Source: Rossellomorea marisflavi (GTDB lineage: Bacteria > Bacillota > Bacilli > Bacillales > Bacillaceae_B). Taken from it: DNA of 64,000 nucleotides. Both the position numbers and the translations under genes were made by a program. The notes beneath the pieces are model-generated. The model saw only the letters and a program-made list of their open reading frames with translations, made no database searches and was not told the DNA's origin. Location: positions 2,344,001-2,408,000 of the forward strand of contig NZ_CP081870.1 in assembly GCF_022170785.1 (NCBI RefSeq). Direction: 5' to 3'. Positions 1-7,952 of the stretch are shown piece after piece (the stretch's first letter is position 1; each line of letters starts with the position of its first letter).

Positions 1-1183
1 ATGCTTCTTCATGCCGGCTCCAGTCTTCTCCTTTTTTCAATGGAGGTACATGTGTGAGGATGAATAGATTCTCTTTTCCCACAGGTGCCTGAGAAGGATC
101 TGTTTTTGAGGAAATCCCGATATAGACCGTAGGATCATCCGCCATTTTCTTTTCTTCAAAGATCTGATGAAATTCTTTCTTCGGGTCTTCACTGAAGAAG
201 AAGTTATGATGAGAGAGATGGTCATACGTCTTGTCTACGCCAAGGAGCATCACTAGGCCGGATACGGATGGTGCATACTTGCTCAGCTCCTCCACTTCCG
301 TTTTCGCTTCAGGCAGCTCACCGAGAAGTGACTGATAGGCTGGGATCGCCTCGAGATTGGATATGACGAGATCTGCAGGAATCACCTCACCAAGCTTCGT
401 TCGTACACCCTCTGCGCGGCTACCCGTCGTCACGATATCCTCCACCTCACAACGAAGCCTCACATCGACACCAAGCTCACCGAGGAGTTTCTCCATCGCT
501 TCTGCGATTTTATACATTCCGCCTTTGACGTAATGAACACCGATCCCCAGTTGAACGTGAGTCAATTGGGACATGATCGCAGGGGATTGATACGGAGATG
601 ACCCTACATACATGATCAAGAAATTAAACAGCTGCCTCAGGTGTTTATCCTTGATGAACTTGCGGGTGGCGGCATCCATCGACTTCATGGGATCCATCTC
701 GAGAAGTTCCTTCACCCCGTGCATCATCCGCAGATCCTGAAGACCACTGATGCTTTTTTTGTAGAAGCTTTTCATCGTCAACTCATACATCTTACTGCCA
801 TAGGAGAGGTATTGAAACAGCTGCTCGGCATCATCAGGGGACTGCTTTTTGATCTCAGCAAGCAGGGTGGGCAGATCCGCTGACAAATCGATGACCTTCC
901 CATCTTCAAAAAATGTCCTCCAGCCCGGATCGACCCTGACGATTTCAATATAATCATGCACATCACGATCCGCATGGGCAAACACCTTTTCCAAGACCCA
1001 CGGCATGGTGAGGATCGATGGACCCGTGTCAAAGGTGAATCCTTTCCCATTCCGCTGGTTAAGTTTCCCACCAAGTCTTTCCCCTTTCTCCAAGATGGTC
1101 ACCGCATGTCCTTCCGCCGCCAATCTGATGGCCGCAGACATCCCTGCAATGCCTCCACCGACAATGACTACTTTCCTCTTCAT
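1..1183 (-). CDS. crtP: 4,4'-diaponeurosporene oxygenase-like carotenoid oxidase (CrtP/CrtN family), 3' end beyond window
   Basis: FAD-dependent oxidase/desaturase of C30 carotenoid synthesis; CrtP of S. aureus oxidises the terminal methyl group of 4,4'-diaponeurosporene. The reading frame is open without interruption from the ATG at 1183 to the window edge (about 394 codons; the family is near 500, so roughly the last fifth is missing). The N-terminus carries the dinucleotide-binding motif GGGIAGMSAAIRLAAEG, then LGGKLN and FDTGPSILTMPW. Further on, MYVGSSPYQSPAI, YVKGGMYKIAEAMEKL and HHNFFF follow the order seen in CrtP. A ribosome binding site of the GGAGGAAG type precedes the ATG. It is divergent from crtQ-crtO, which act after CrtP in staphyloxanthin synthesis, and this supports CrtP over the desaturase CrtN. 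The exact substrate is inferred. Confidence 0.85.
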   Translation of the reverse strand, partial: MKRKVVIVGGGIAGMSAAIRLAAEGHAVTILEKGERLGGKLNQRNGKGFTFDTGPSILTMPWVLEKVFAHADRDVHDYIEIVRVDPGWRTFFEDGKVIDLSADLPTLLAEIKKQSPDDAEQLFQYLSYGSKMYELTMKSFYKKSISGLQDLRMMHGVKELLEMDPMKSMDAATRKFIKDKHLRQLFNFLIMYVGSSPYQSPAIMSQLTHVQLGIGVHYVKGGMYKIAEAMEKLLGELGVDVRLRCEVEDIVTTGSRAEGVRTKLGEVIPADLVISNLEAIPAYQSLLGELPEAKTEVEELSKYAPSVSGLVMLLGVDKTYDHLSHHNFFFSEDPKKEFHQIFEEKKMADDPTVYIGISSKTDPSQAPVGKENLFILTHVPPLKKGEDWSRHEEA

Positions 1184-1319
1184 ACTTCTTCCTCCTTCAA
1201 TATCAGGTTTATCCGCTATCCATTCTAGCCAGTTTTCACAGAATTTAATCGACTAAAGGTATGGAGACGAGCGTTCATGACTAAAATGGCAGTAAAAATG
1301 ACTGATAGAGGTGTATCAA

Positions 1320-2417
1320 ATGATACTTTGGATCACTGCCATTCTTCTGACGTTCGTCTTATTCCCAAAGGTTCACCGATTGAAGAAGGACATCCATGTC
1401 CAAAAAGCATTTCTTGTGAAAAAATGTTCTGTCATCATACCTGCACGGAACGAGGAACTCACCATAAGCAGGCTTCTTGAAAGCCTCTCGACACAGCTGG
1501 CCACCCCCTTAGAAGTGATCGTCGTGAATGATGGATCAACGGATAGGACGAAAGAGGTGGCAAGTTCTTATGGGGTACAGATCGTAGATGCACCCCCTCC
1601 ACCTGAAGGGTGGGCAGGTAAAACGTGGGCGTGTTGGAACGGGACAAAGGTCGCGCGTGGAGATACCCTGATATTTTTGGATAGCGATACATGGCTCGGG
1701 AGTTCGGGACTTCTCAAAGTTTGTGAGGCATATGAAGAACAACATTCCTCCGGCATCCTCACGATCCAGCCTTATCACGTGATGAAGCACAGTTATGAAC
1801 CGTTCTCCCTTTTCTTCCAGCTCATCATCATGGCCTCTGTTCATTTTCTGGGCAGGGCTCGTGGGGGCTACGGTCAGTGCATGATCTGTTCAAGGGAAAG
1901 CTATGAACGACTAGGTGGTCATGAAGCCATGCGACAGGAGGTGGTCGAGCATTACACGTTCGCCAAGAAGGCTTCAGGAAGCGGAGAGAGGGTACGTGCG
2001 CTGAGTGGCAAGGGAGCGGTCAATATGAGGATGTATGAAGGCGGGATCAAACAGCTGATTGAAGGTTGGTCCAAAAGCTTCGCTTCCGGAGCGAAATCGG
2101 GACAAACACTTGCGACGATGATCACATGCGTGTGGATCGGCACCATGGTGTCCCTGCTTGCCCAGGGTTTCGACCGGTTGATGGAAGACCCTTATGTTTA
2201 TATTGGAGGATATGGAATCCTCGCATTTCAGCTGTATTTGATTGCCAGGATGATCGGAAACTTTTCATTATTGGATACTCTTCTATTTCCGGTCCATCTG
2301 CTATTCTTCCTCCTTGTCTTCACCCTCTCATTCCTGCAGACGTTTCAAAAGAGGAAGGTTAAATGGAAAGGAAGGTATATCGTTCTTGATAAAGGGAAGG
2401 ACGAAAAAATGAAATGA
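1320..2417 (+). CDS. crtQ: Glycosyltransferase family 2, 4,4'-diaponeurosporenoate glycosyltransferase-like (CrtQ)
   Basis: Membrane-associated GT-A glycosyltransferase of 365 residues. CrtQ transfers glucose to the carboxyl end of the C30 carotenoid acid. Visible: an N-terminal hydrophobic segment (about residues 1-15), the GT2 start SVIIPARNEE, VVNDGSTDRT, the metal-binding DxD as FLDSDTW, and a hydrophobic C-terminal third with several membrane segments. An in-frame GTG lies at 1311, but the GAGGTG at 1308-1313 is correctly spaced for the ATG at 1320, which I chose. The stop overlaps the crtO start by ATGA, so the two genes are translationally coupled. The assignment rests on the crtP and crtO neighbours; alone it would be a generic GT2. 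Confidence 0.82.
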   Translation: MILWITAILLTFVLFPKVHRLKKDIHVQKAFLVKKCSVIIPARNEELTISRLLESLSTQLATPLEVIVVNDGSTDRTKEVASSYGVQIVDAPPPPEGWAGKTWACWNGTKVARGDTLIFLDSDTWLGSSGLLKVCEAYEEQHSSGILTIQPYHVMKHSYEPFSLFFQLIIMASVHFLGRARGGYGQCMICSRESYERLGGHEAMRQEVVEHYTFAKKASGSGERVRALSGKGAVNMRMYEGGIKQLIEGWSKSFASGAKSGQTLATMITCVWIGTMVSLLAQGFDRLMEDPYVYIGGYGILAFQLYLIARMIGNFSLLDTLLFPVHLLFFLLVFTLSFLQTFQKRKVKWKGRYIVLDKGKDEKMK

Positions 2418-2926
2418 TCCTGTACTATATCTTGGCTTGGTTGGTCATCCACCTCTTGTCGGCTTATGGCTGTTCACACCTGAAGGAGCGGAGCCTCCTT
2501 CGCCTTACACATATATTCAAACCGAGGGATTTTGAAGGAGCCGGTTGGTTCAGGGTCTTGGCGGTGCGGAGGTGGAAAAGCTGGTTTCCTGATGCGGGGG
2601 GATGGTTCCGTAACGGTATCTCAAAAAAGGAAATCGGTCTTACCAGGCATGGCGGCAGGACTCGCTTCCTCGCCGAATTGAACCGGGCAGAGCTGTGCCA
2701 TTGGCTCCAGCTTATCCCCTCCCTATTTTTCATCCTGTTCGGAGGGGGGGTGATCGGGTGGTGGATGGGGGCATACGGGATCGCGTTCAACCTGCCCCTG
2801 ATTCTGATTCAACGGTATAATCGAAAGAGGCTATTGGGGATCATGCAGGGTGAAGAACCGATCATGCATAGTTCCCTTGGAGTTGTGCACCTTAAGCATA
2901 AGGACCGGGGAAGTCCTCCACCATGA
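2414..2926 (+). CDS. crtO: Glycosyl-4,4'-diaponeurosporenoate acyltransferase-like protein (CrtO)
   Basis: Small integral membrane acyltransferase of 170 residues; S. aureus CrtO, about 165 residues, adds the fatty acyl chain to the glycosylated carotenoid as the last step to staphyloxanthin. The sequence starts with a membrane segment, then a soluble stretch with FKPRDFEGAGWFRVLAVRRWK, LNRAELCHW and a second long hydrophobic region around residues 95-130. Length, two-part hydrophobic layout and the NRAE-x-HW element fit the CrtO family. It overlaps crtQ by four bases. No clear terminator lies between it and the convergent C45 gene only seven bases away. The fatty acid and sugar attached cannot be read from sequence. 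Confidence 0.8.
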   Translation: MILYYILAWLVIHLLSAYGCSHLKERSLLRLTHIFKPRDFEGAGWFRVLAVRRWKSWFPDAGGWFRNGISKKEIGLTRHGGRTRFLAELNRAELCHWLQLIPSLFFILFGGGVIGWWMGAYGIAFNLPLILIQRYNRKRLLGIMQGEEPIMHSSLGVVHLKHKDRGSPPP

Positions 2927-2933
2927 AACGCCA

Positions 2934-4016
2934 TCAATCGCTCGACCTCCCCGGTTCTTTCTCCCTCTCCATGAAGTGAAATACCTCCGTCGCCGGAAAT
3001 TTTCCGACGATTTTTTTTATGCGGAGCATTTCTCCCTTCAGCCACTTTGAAAAATCGATGGCCACACCCCGGGATCCGCTCCCCAAGCCCACGACGGCCG
3101 ATAGGTTCCTGCAGTCGAATGCTATCGTATGGATTGTCCCGTTCCACTGCTCATAGTCTTTTTTAAAGATCCTGCTCTCTTCATGATGAAAGCTTTCGAA
3201 TCCCCCTACTAGAGTAATGGGACCTTCCATCATGTCATTCAAATGCCCCAACCGCTCTTTGGACTCCATGATGTGGAAACGGTTCTCCGCCAAAAGATCA
3301 GGGGATTGAAAATGATTGGCACAGACTAGGCTGAAATCGGATTGATAGGATTGCACACCTCTCGGGCTGGCTTCCACAACTGCCGATTTCCCCCTTCGAT
3401 CATGGATGGAATAATTAAAGCTTTGGCGGTGGGGAAGTTCCCTGAGGAGTGATACCGCTTCTTCCGTTGTGGCGCATGTATCAAGGACCATTCTCGCTAA
3501 TGTCGTACATATGAGGCCTTTCCCTGGATTCACGCGATTGACGAAATGAAAGCCCAGGGCGAGACCTTCTTCATTCAGGCCGTCGATACGACCTATCCCC
3601 CTGCCCGAAAATCCGATGCTCGAATAGGCTCCTTCTGTTTGCGTCAAGAGCAATCTTCCTTCATAGGTTTTCGGATGAAAATCATAGTTACGGACATAGA
3701 TCCCGTCTTTTGCCAGTGCCGAACATCCGGATACGGGCCAGTCTGCCTGATATCCTGAATACTCATGGACCGTTTCTTCCAATGACCAACCGATTCCTTC
3801 GGCAAACCCATTGATTTCCTCCCATAAAGAGGGATCATACTGCATGAAGAGATCCCTCACCTCAGACATTTCTGTCGCATAGGAATTCCGGGACTTCTTT
3901 CTTCTCTCCAGATGGAAACCGTAAAGGGGGGATTCTTTTAATTGATTTCCAAGGTCCACTCCCACTTCATAGGGCGTCCCTCTTGAACCGATGACACTTG
4001 CTTTGACCAATTGCAT
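2934..4016 (-). CDS. C45-family autoproteolytic acyltransferase/hydrolase (Ntn-hydrolase fold)
   Basis: Protein of 360 residues related to isopenicillin-N acyltransferase and other C45 Ntn hydrolases. These mature by self-cleavage in front of a cysteine that becomes the N-terminal nucleophile. The candidate nucleophile is Cys98 in PVSGCSALAKDG, followed by VRNYDFHP, the family's NxD region, and later by IGRIDGLNEEGLALG and FNYSIHDRRG. About 97 residues precede the cysteine, as expected for the propeptide. The start ATG has a GGAAGG ribosome binding site eight bases upstream. It sits alone between convergent crtO and cvfB, so context does not reveal the amide substrate. N-acyl amino acid or penicillin-like amides are only possibilities. 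Confidence 0.8.
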   Translation of the reverse strand: MQLVKASVIGSRGTPYEVGVDLGNQLKESPLYGFHLERRKKSRNSYATEMSEVRDLFMQYDPSLWEEINGFAEGIGWSLEETVHEYSGYQADWPVSGCSALAKDGIYVRNYDFHPKTYEGRLLLTQTEGAYSSIGFSGRGIGRIDGLNEEGLALGFHFVNRVNPGKGLICTTLARMVLDTCATTEEAVSLLRELPHRQSFNYSIHDRRGKSAVVEASPRGVQSYQSDFSLVCANHFQSPDLLAENRFHIMESKERLGHLNDMMEGPITLVGGFESFHHEESRIFKKDYEQWNGTIHTIAFDCRNLSAVVGLGSGSRGVAIDFSKWLKGEMLRIKKIVGKFPATEVFHFMEREKEPGRSSD

Positions 4017-4100
4017 ACAGGTCGCCTTCCTTTCATATGTGGTTCACCAGTCTCAGGAAATGCAGGATCCATTCGTTGAACCCCCTACGGACGTCAATGT

Positions 4101-4130
4101 AAAAAAAGGAGCGCGAATTTGCCGCTCCTC
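4101..4130 (-). terminator. Rho-independent terminator of cvfB
   Basis: On the minus strand GGAGCG and CGCTCC form a stem around a short loop and are followed by seven T residues. It lies directly after the cvfB stop at 4137. Confidence 0.85.
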
Positions 4131-4136
4131 TTTCCG

Positions 4137-4997
4137 TCAATCTTTTTTCAAATAGGTCCAGCCATCTTCCTGATAGATCTTGCCTTCTTTCATCATCATG
4201 CCCAGTGCCCGCTTAAATGATGCCTTACTCATATTGAAACGATCCTTGATCTCTTCAGGAAGGCTTTTATCCCAATAAGGCATGGAGCCGTTACGTTCAA
4301 GGAGGTATTCGAAGATAATCTCGGCATCATCAGACATTTTATCCTGCTTTAATGGAAGGAAAGATACATTAAGGGAACCATCTTCTTTCACGTCGATGAC
4401 CCTCCCTTCGACCATTTGACCGAGGCGCGGTTCTTCGCGACGCTCATTTTCATGGACGAAGCAGCGATAGCCCTGCTCCGACAAGAAGAATGTGCCCACT
4501 CGTAGGAGGCGGTAAACCCTTCCCTGGATGCTGGCCTTGTTCATTTCGGAAGACGCTCTTCTAGCCACCTGTTCAATGATGTTCTCCGTTGCCAGACGGC
4601 CATATAGCCTGTCCTGCTTATCGCGGTTCAGGGTCATGAACAGCTGATCTCCCGGTTCCGGCCACAGTGAAAAGAATTTCGGTAGATCGTCACCTGAAAC
4701 CAGGATATCTTTTGGAAGACCGATGTTGACGAATACACCGAGATCCTCATGCTTATCCACTACTTCTGCCCACCCGTAATATCCCACCTGGATTTTAGGG
4801 ATACGCATGGTCGCAGCCAGTCTTACTTCTTTATCATGATAAAGGAACACGGTTACCGGATCCCCTTCTTGAAGTTCTTCGGTCATTTCAGAGTGGTGAA
4901 GCAGCACGCGATTTTCACCATCGGTTAAAAAGAATCCGTATGGCATTTCCTGGTCGGCTGTCAGCTCCGCCACCACGCCCGGTTTTAATGAAGACAT
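4137..4997 (-). CDS. cvfB: CvfB-family S1-domain RNA-binding protein
   Basis: RNA-binding regulator family (B. subtilis YitL, S. aureus CvfB) with tandem S1-like domains and a C-terminal winged helix. The 286-residue protein begins SSLKPGVVAELTADQEMPYG, has repeated S1-like beta segments (LHHSEM and VDKHEDLGVFVNIGLPKDIL), a third S1-like segment around GRVIDVKEDGSLNVSF, and ends with a winged-helix stretch (YWDKSLPEEIKDRFNMSKAS). An upstream in-frame ATG exists at 5021, but AGGAGG lies five bases before the ATG at 4997, so that start was chosen. It is monocistronic with its own terminator and divergent from pbuG. Family assignment is firm; the RNA targets are unknown. Confidence 0.88.
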   Translation of the reverse strand: MSSLKPGVVAELTADQEMPYGFFLTDGENRVLLHHSEMTEELQEGDPVTVFLYHDKEVRLAATMRIPKIQVGYYGWAEVVDKHEDLGVFVNIGLPKDILVSGDDLPKFFSLWPEPGDQLFMTLNRDKQDRLYGRLATENIIEQVARRASSEMNKASIQGRVYRLLRVGTFFLSEQGYRCFVHENERREEPRLGQMVEGRVIDVKEDGSLNVSFLPLKQDKMSDDAEIIFEYLLERNGSMPYWDKSLPEEIKDRFNMSKASFKRALGMMMKEGKIYQEDGWTYLKKD

Positions 4998-5164
4998 TGT
5001 ATTTCCTCCTGCCGTTAACAAGTATTAAATAATCGTATTCCCTAAATATAGCCTGTTTCCTATCTTATGTATAGGGCGAGCGACCATTTAGGAATAAAGA
5101 ATCAATTTAGAAAAGAGTGAAAAAAAGAACATTTAACACATATATTGACCCGTTTCGAATGATT

Positions 5165-5194
5165 TTGATATGATTCATCTATTCTGATTATAAT
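5165..5194 (+). promoter_or_regulatory. Sigma-A-type promoter of the pbuG transcript
   Basis: TTGATA at 5165-5170 and TATAAT at 5189-5194 are 18 bases apart, placing transcription start just before the riboswitch. Confidence 0.7.
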
Positions 5195-5208
5195 AAAATA
5201 CATGAACC

Positions 5209-5274
5209 CTTGTATAAGTTCAAGAATATGGCTTGAACGTTTCTACCAGCTACCCTAAATGGCTTGTCTACAAG
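5209..5274 (+). promoter_or_regulatory. Purine (guanine/hypoxanthine) riboswitch aptamer
   Basis: The P1 stem pairs CTTGTA (5209-5214) with TACAAG (5269-5274). Between them are the conserved junction ATATGGC, the GTTTCTACC element and the CTAAATGG stretch found in purine riboswitches. Aligned to the xpt aptamer (GACTATG), the specificity position reads C in GTCTAC, which predicts guanine/hypoxanthine rather than adenine. It lies in the leader of pbuG. Confidence 0.92.
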
Positions 5275-5312
5275 AAGATGAATGTTTTCATATACATTCC
5301 TTTTGTAGAGTA

Positions 5313-5340
5313 AACTCTGGTCTGGGGCCGGGGTTTTTTT
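5313..5340 (+). terminator. Riboswitch expression platform: intrinsic terminator
   Basis: AACTCTGG pairs with CCGGGGTT, using G-T pairs, and is followed by a T-run at 5333-5340. TCTACA in the aptamer P1 strand (5267-5272) can instead pair with TGTAGA near 5304-5309, giving the alternative antiterminator. Purine binding should favour termination upstream of pbuG. Confidence 0.75.
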
Positions 5341-5366
5341 ATTGTTCTCATCCTAGGAGGGTTATT

Positions 5367-6659
5367 ATGAAAGCATTCTTCAAATTCGAAGAACGTGGTA
5401 CAAACTACCGTAAAGAAACATTGGCAGGCATTACAACCTTCCTATCCATGGCATATATTCTGGTTGTCAATCCGATTATATTAAGCCAGACCGGCATGGA
5501 CAAAGGTGCCCTTTTCACCGCTACTGCGCTCTCTGCCATCGTGGGATCGCTCCTGATCGGACTGCTGGCCAACTTCCCTGTTGGGATTGCACCCAGTATG
5601 GGGCTCAACTCCTTCTTCACGTTTTCCGTCTGTATCGGAATGGGTGTTCCATGGGAAACAGCACTGACCGGTGTCTTCATTGCCGGCATCATCTTCATGA
5701 TCTTGAGCTTGATGAAAATACGCGAAAAAATAATCAACGTCATCCCGTCCGATCTGAAATTCGCAATCGCCGGGGGTATTGGCTTCTTCGTTGCTTTCAT
5801 CGGTTTTAAAAATGCCGGGCTGATCCAGGCGAATGAGGATACCATCGTATCCATAGGAAACCTCGGATCTCCAGGGGCACTGCTTGCTGTCTTCGGTTTC
5901 ATCGTCACCCTGATGCTTCTTGTGAAGGGCATCAAGGGAGGAATTTTCTATGGCATGGTGATCACGACCATTCTAGGCATGGTCGTCGGACAAATTGCTG
6001 TGCCTCATTCCGTGGTTGGAGCGGTACCAAGTCTGTCTCCTACGTTCGGAGTCGTGTTCAGCCATCTCGGCGACATCTTCTCCCTGAAGATCTTCGCCGT
6101 CATCTTCACCTTCCTCTTCGTGGCGTTCTTCGACACGGCAGGTGCTTTGATTGCCGTCGCAAGTCAAGCAGGTTTGATGAAAGACAACCAAATCCCGAAT
6201 GCCGGGCGCGCCTTGCTGGCTGATTCCGCCTCTGGTGTTGCCGGGTCCATCTTCGGGACTTCCACGACGGCATCTTTTGTAGAATCATCTGCAGGAGTTG
6301 CCGTAGGGGGACGCACAGGCTTCACTTCTGTGATCATCGCACTCGGTTTCGCTGTTGCTCTCTTCTTTTCGCCGATCCTGTCAGTCATTACGCCCGAAGT
6401 GACGGCGCCGGCACTGATCATTGTCGGTGCATTGATGGCAACAGAAGTCAGACACATTGACTGGGGAAAACTTGAGGTTTTCATCCCGTCTTTCCTTACC
6501 ATCATCATGATGCCTCTTACCTCAAGCGTTGCGACGGGCATTGCTGCAGGGTTCGTTTTGTATCCCTTCGCCATGATTGCGTCGAAAAAGGCCAGGGAAG
6601 TTCATCCGATCATGTATGTACTGGCGGCGCTGTTCATCTTATTCTTCGCCGTCTCATGA
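5367..6659 (+). CDS. pbuG: Hypoxanthine/guanine permease PbuG (NCS2 family)
   Basis: Membrane transporter of 430 residues for purine bases (B. subtilis PbuG, about 440). The start KAFFKFEERGTNYRKETLAG leads into about 12-14 hydrophobic segments. NCS2/AzgA-type signatures are present: TFLSMAYILVVNP, PSMGLNSFFTFSVC, FDTAGALIAVASQAGLM and GTSTTASFVESSAGVAVGGRTG. An upstream in-frame codon at 5259 would run through the riboswitch and terminator, so I chose the ATG at 5367, which follows AGGAGG. The guanine riboswitch just upstream supports purine substrates and feedback control by internal guanine or hypoxanthine. It ends in a hairpin shared with the convergent lipoprotein gene. Confidence 0.93.
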   Translation: MKAFFKFEERGTNYRKETLAGITTFLSMAYILVVNPIILSQTGMDKGALFTATALSAIVGSLLIGLLANFPVGIAPSMGLNSFFTFSVCIGMGVPWETALTGVFIAGIIFMILSLMKIREKIINVIPSDLKFAIAGGIGFFVAFIGFKNAGLIQANEDTIVSIGNLGSPGALLAVFGFIVTLMLLVKGIKGGIFYGMVITTILGMVVGQIAVPHSVVGAVPSLSPTFGVVFSHLGDIFSLKIFAVIFTFLFVAFFDTAGALIAVASQAGLMKDNQIPNAGRALLADSASGVAGSIFGTSTTASFVESSAGVAVGGRTGFTSVIIALGFAVALFFSPILSVITPEVTAPALIIVGALMATEVRHIDWGKLEVFIPSFLTIIMMPLTSSVATGIAAGFVLYPFAMIASKKAREVHPIMYVLAALFILFFAVS

Positions 6660-6662
6660 ATA

Positions 6663-6702
6663 AAGAAAGAGGACCGGAATCTCATCCGGTCCTCTTTCTT
6701 TT
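6663..6702. terminator. Bidirectional terminator between pbuG and the YhcN-type gene
   Basis: AAGAAAGAGGACCGG and CCGGTCCTCTTTCTT form a 15-bp stem with an eight-base loop. The A and T ends suit termination from both convergent genes. Confidence 0.9.
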
Positions 6703-7213
6703 ATTGGTTGCGGTTCGGGAATACGCTGCGGATCATACCGCTGATTTCTTCTCCGAGGCCTTCGATCGGCTGACCGTTTTTCACCTTGCCGGAATAATCC
6801 TTCATACGGTCAACGAATGCAGGGTTGGTTGAAATGTAGACGTTATGGATGCTTCCATTTGTTTCCTTCACTTGCTTTGTGATCTTGTCTTCGAGGTCTT
6901 TGCTCAATTTTCCATTATCGAGGACTGCCGCTACATAGGCATTATGGTCGGTCGCCATGACATAGGAGCTCTTTACGTTATCAAGGTTGGCAACCTTATT
7001 GGCCGCCTCCTCTGAGATGGAGTAGTTCCCATCATTCATCATTCCATCATTCATTTGATTGTTGTTATAGTCACGTTCGGCCTGGTTGTCATAGTTCACA
7101 TTTTGAAGGTTGTCATTCATACCTTCTTTATCTGTACCGTTTTTAGAAGCACATCCAGCAGCTGCAGCAGAGATCATCAAGATCGATGCTCCCGTAAGGA
7201 TCAATTTTTTCAT
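6701..7213 (-). CDS. YhcN/YlaJ-family sporulation lipoprotein
   Basis: Secreted lipoprotein of 170 residues. The signal peptide (LILTGASILMISAAAAGC) ends in a lipobox with Cys21. A low-complexity, Asn/Asp/Met-rich linker follows (about residues 25-65), then the YhcN/YlaJ domain with EEAANKVANLDNVKSSYVMA and TNPAFVDRMKDY. Members are found in the inner spore membrane or made during sporulation under sigma-G or sigma-F control in B. subtilis; the exact role is unclear. An AGGAGG ribosome binding site precedes the ATG. It is monocistronic. Confidence 0.88.
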   Translation of the reverse strand: MKKLILTGASILMISAAAAGCASKNGTDKEGMNDNLQNVNYDNQAERDYNNNQMNDGMMNDGNYSISEEAANKVANLDNVKSSYVMATDHNAYVAAVLDNGKLSKDLEDKITKQVKETNGSIHNVYISTNPAFVDRMKDYSGKVKNGQPIEGLGEEISGMIRSVFPNRNQ

Positions 7214-7277
7214 TTTTCTTTCCTCCTAGTTCGTATTCCTCCTTACTATCCCCGGACGCGAACTTTCTATTCATGCA

Positions 7278-7314
7278 AAAAGCGATCCTGGGTTTATTGG
7301 CCAGGATCGCTTTC
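7278..7314 (-). terminator. Terminator of the DUF4395 gene
   Basis: AAAGCGATCCTGG pairs with CCAGGATCGCTTT, with T residues on the minus-strand exit side. It lies right after the stop at 7318. Confidence 0.8.
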
Positions 7315-7317
7315 ATT

Positions 7318-7743
7318 TCATCCATTTGATCGTTTATACTGATACCTTTTCCATTGAAAACGAATGAAGCAGCCGATGCAGAAGCCAAGCAATGCCACGG
7401 CCGCCGATACGAATACCAAAGCGGTGAACACGACCGATGCGACCGACCAACCTGCAAGGGAGGATGCATAGCCCGCAGCCAGACAGATCACTGCAATCGT
7501 ACTGTTGAACCTTTGTTGGTCCGCGTCCTCCTGAATATAGCTGGAGGCATCTTTTCGTAAAAACGCCCTGCCCGCTTTTACGATCGGATTGAACCCTAAA
7601 AATGCACCACAGGCATTGGCTGCCAATGGGACCAGAAGGAAATGCTCCACTTGAAAGATCCAGAAGCTGAGAACAAAAAGGATGATGCTCCACTGATTCA
7701 ACTGGACAAGAGGTTTAGGAATCGTTTTCGACTTCATACACAA
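7318..7743 (-). CDS. DUF4395-family integral membrane protein
   Basis: Membrane protein of 141 residues with four hydrophobic segments: two near residues 17-45 (WSIILFVLSFWIF and LVPLAANACGAFLG) and two at the C-terminus (TIAVICLAAGYASSLAGW and VFVSAAVALLGFCIGC). PIVKAGRAF between them is typical of DUF4395 proteins. Function is unknown. The TTG at 7743 is well spaced from AAAGG; the ATG at 7737 is an alternative that would remove two residues. It lies alone between the YhcN-type gene and the divergent ABC-F gene. Confidence 0.75.
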   Translation of the reverse strand: MCMKSKTIPKPLVQLNQWSIILFVLSFWIFQVEHFLLVPLAANACGAFLGFNPIVKAGRAFLRKDASSYIQEDADQQRFNSTIAVICLAAGYASSLAGWSVASVVFTALVFVSAAVALLGFCIGCFIRFQWKRYQYKRSNG

Positions 7744-7910
7744 ATCCGACCTTTCCGATTTGTTTTGTTACTTATCATACATCGTGGCAAAAGAAATAGC
7801 AAAACTTTTATTCCATCTCTCATCCTTCTCATCCCTTGGCAAATCACTTGGGAGTAAAACTGCATGAATGGCCAAAAGAGCCGACTTCCCTATCTTTTTG
7901 AGCCTTATGC

Positions 7911-7920
7911 ATGGTATAAT
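7911..7920 (+). promoter_or_regulatory. Extended -10 promoter of the ABC-F gene
   Basis: TGGTATAAT (7912-7920) is an extended -10 element about 30 bases before the start codon. No good -35 box is visible. Confidence 0.5.
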
Positions 7921-7952
7921 CTTTTAGATTGAGTATTAGGAGGGTTTCATAC

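Noticed and set aside
5259..5366. N-terminal extension of pbuG
   Set aside because: It would translate through the riboswitch and terminator; the correctly spaced ATG is at 5367.
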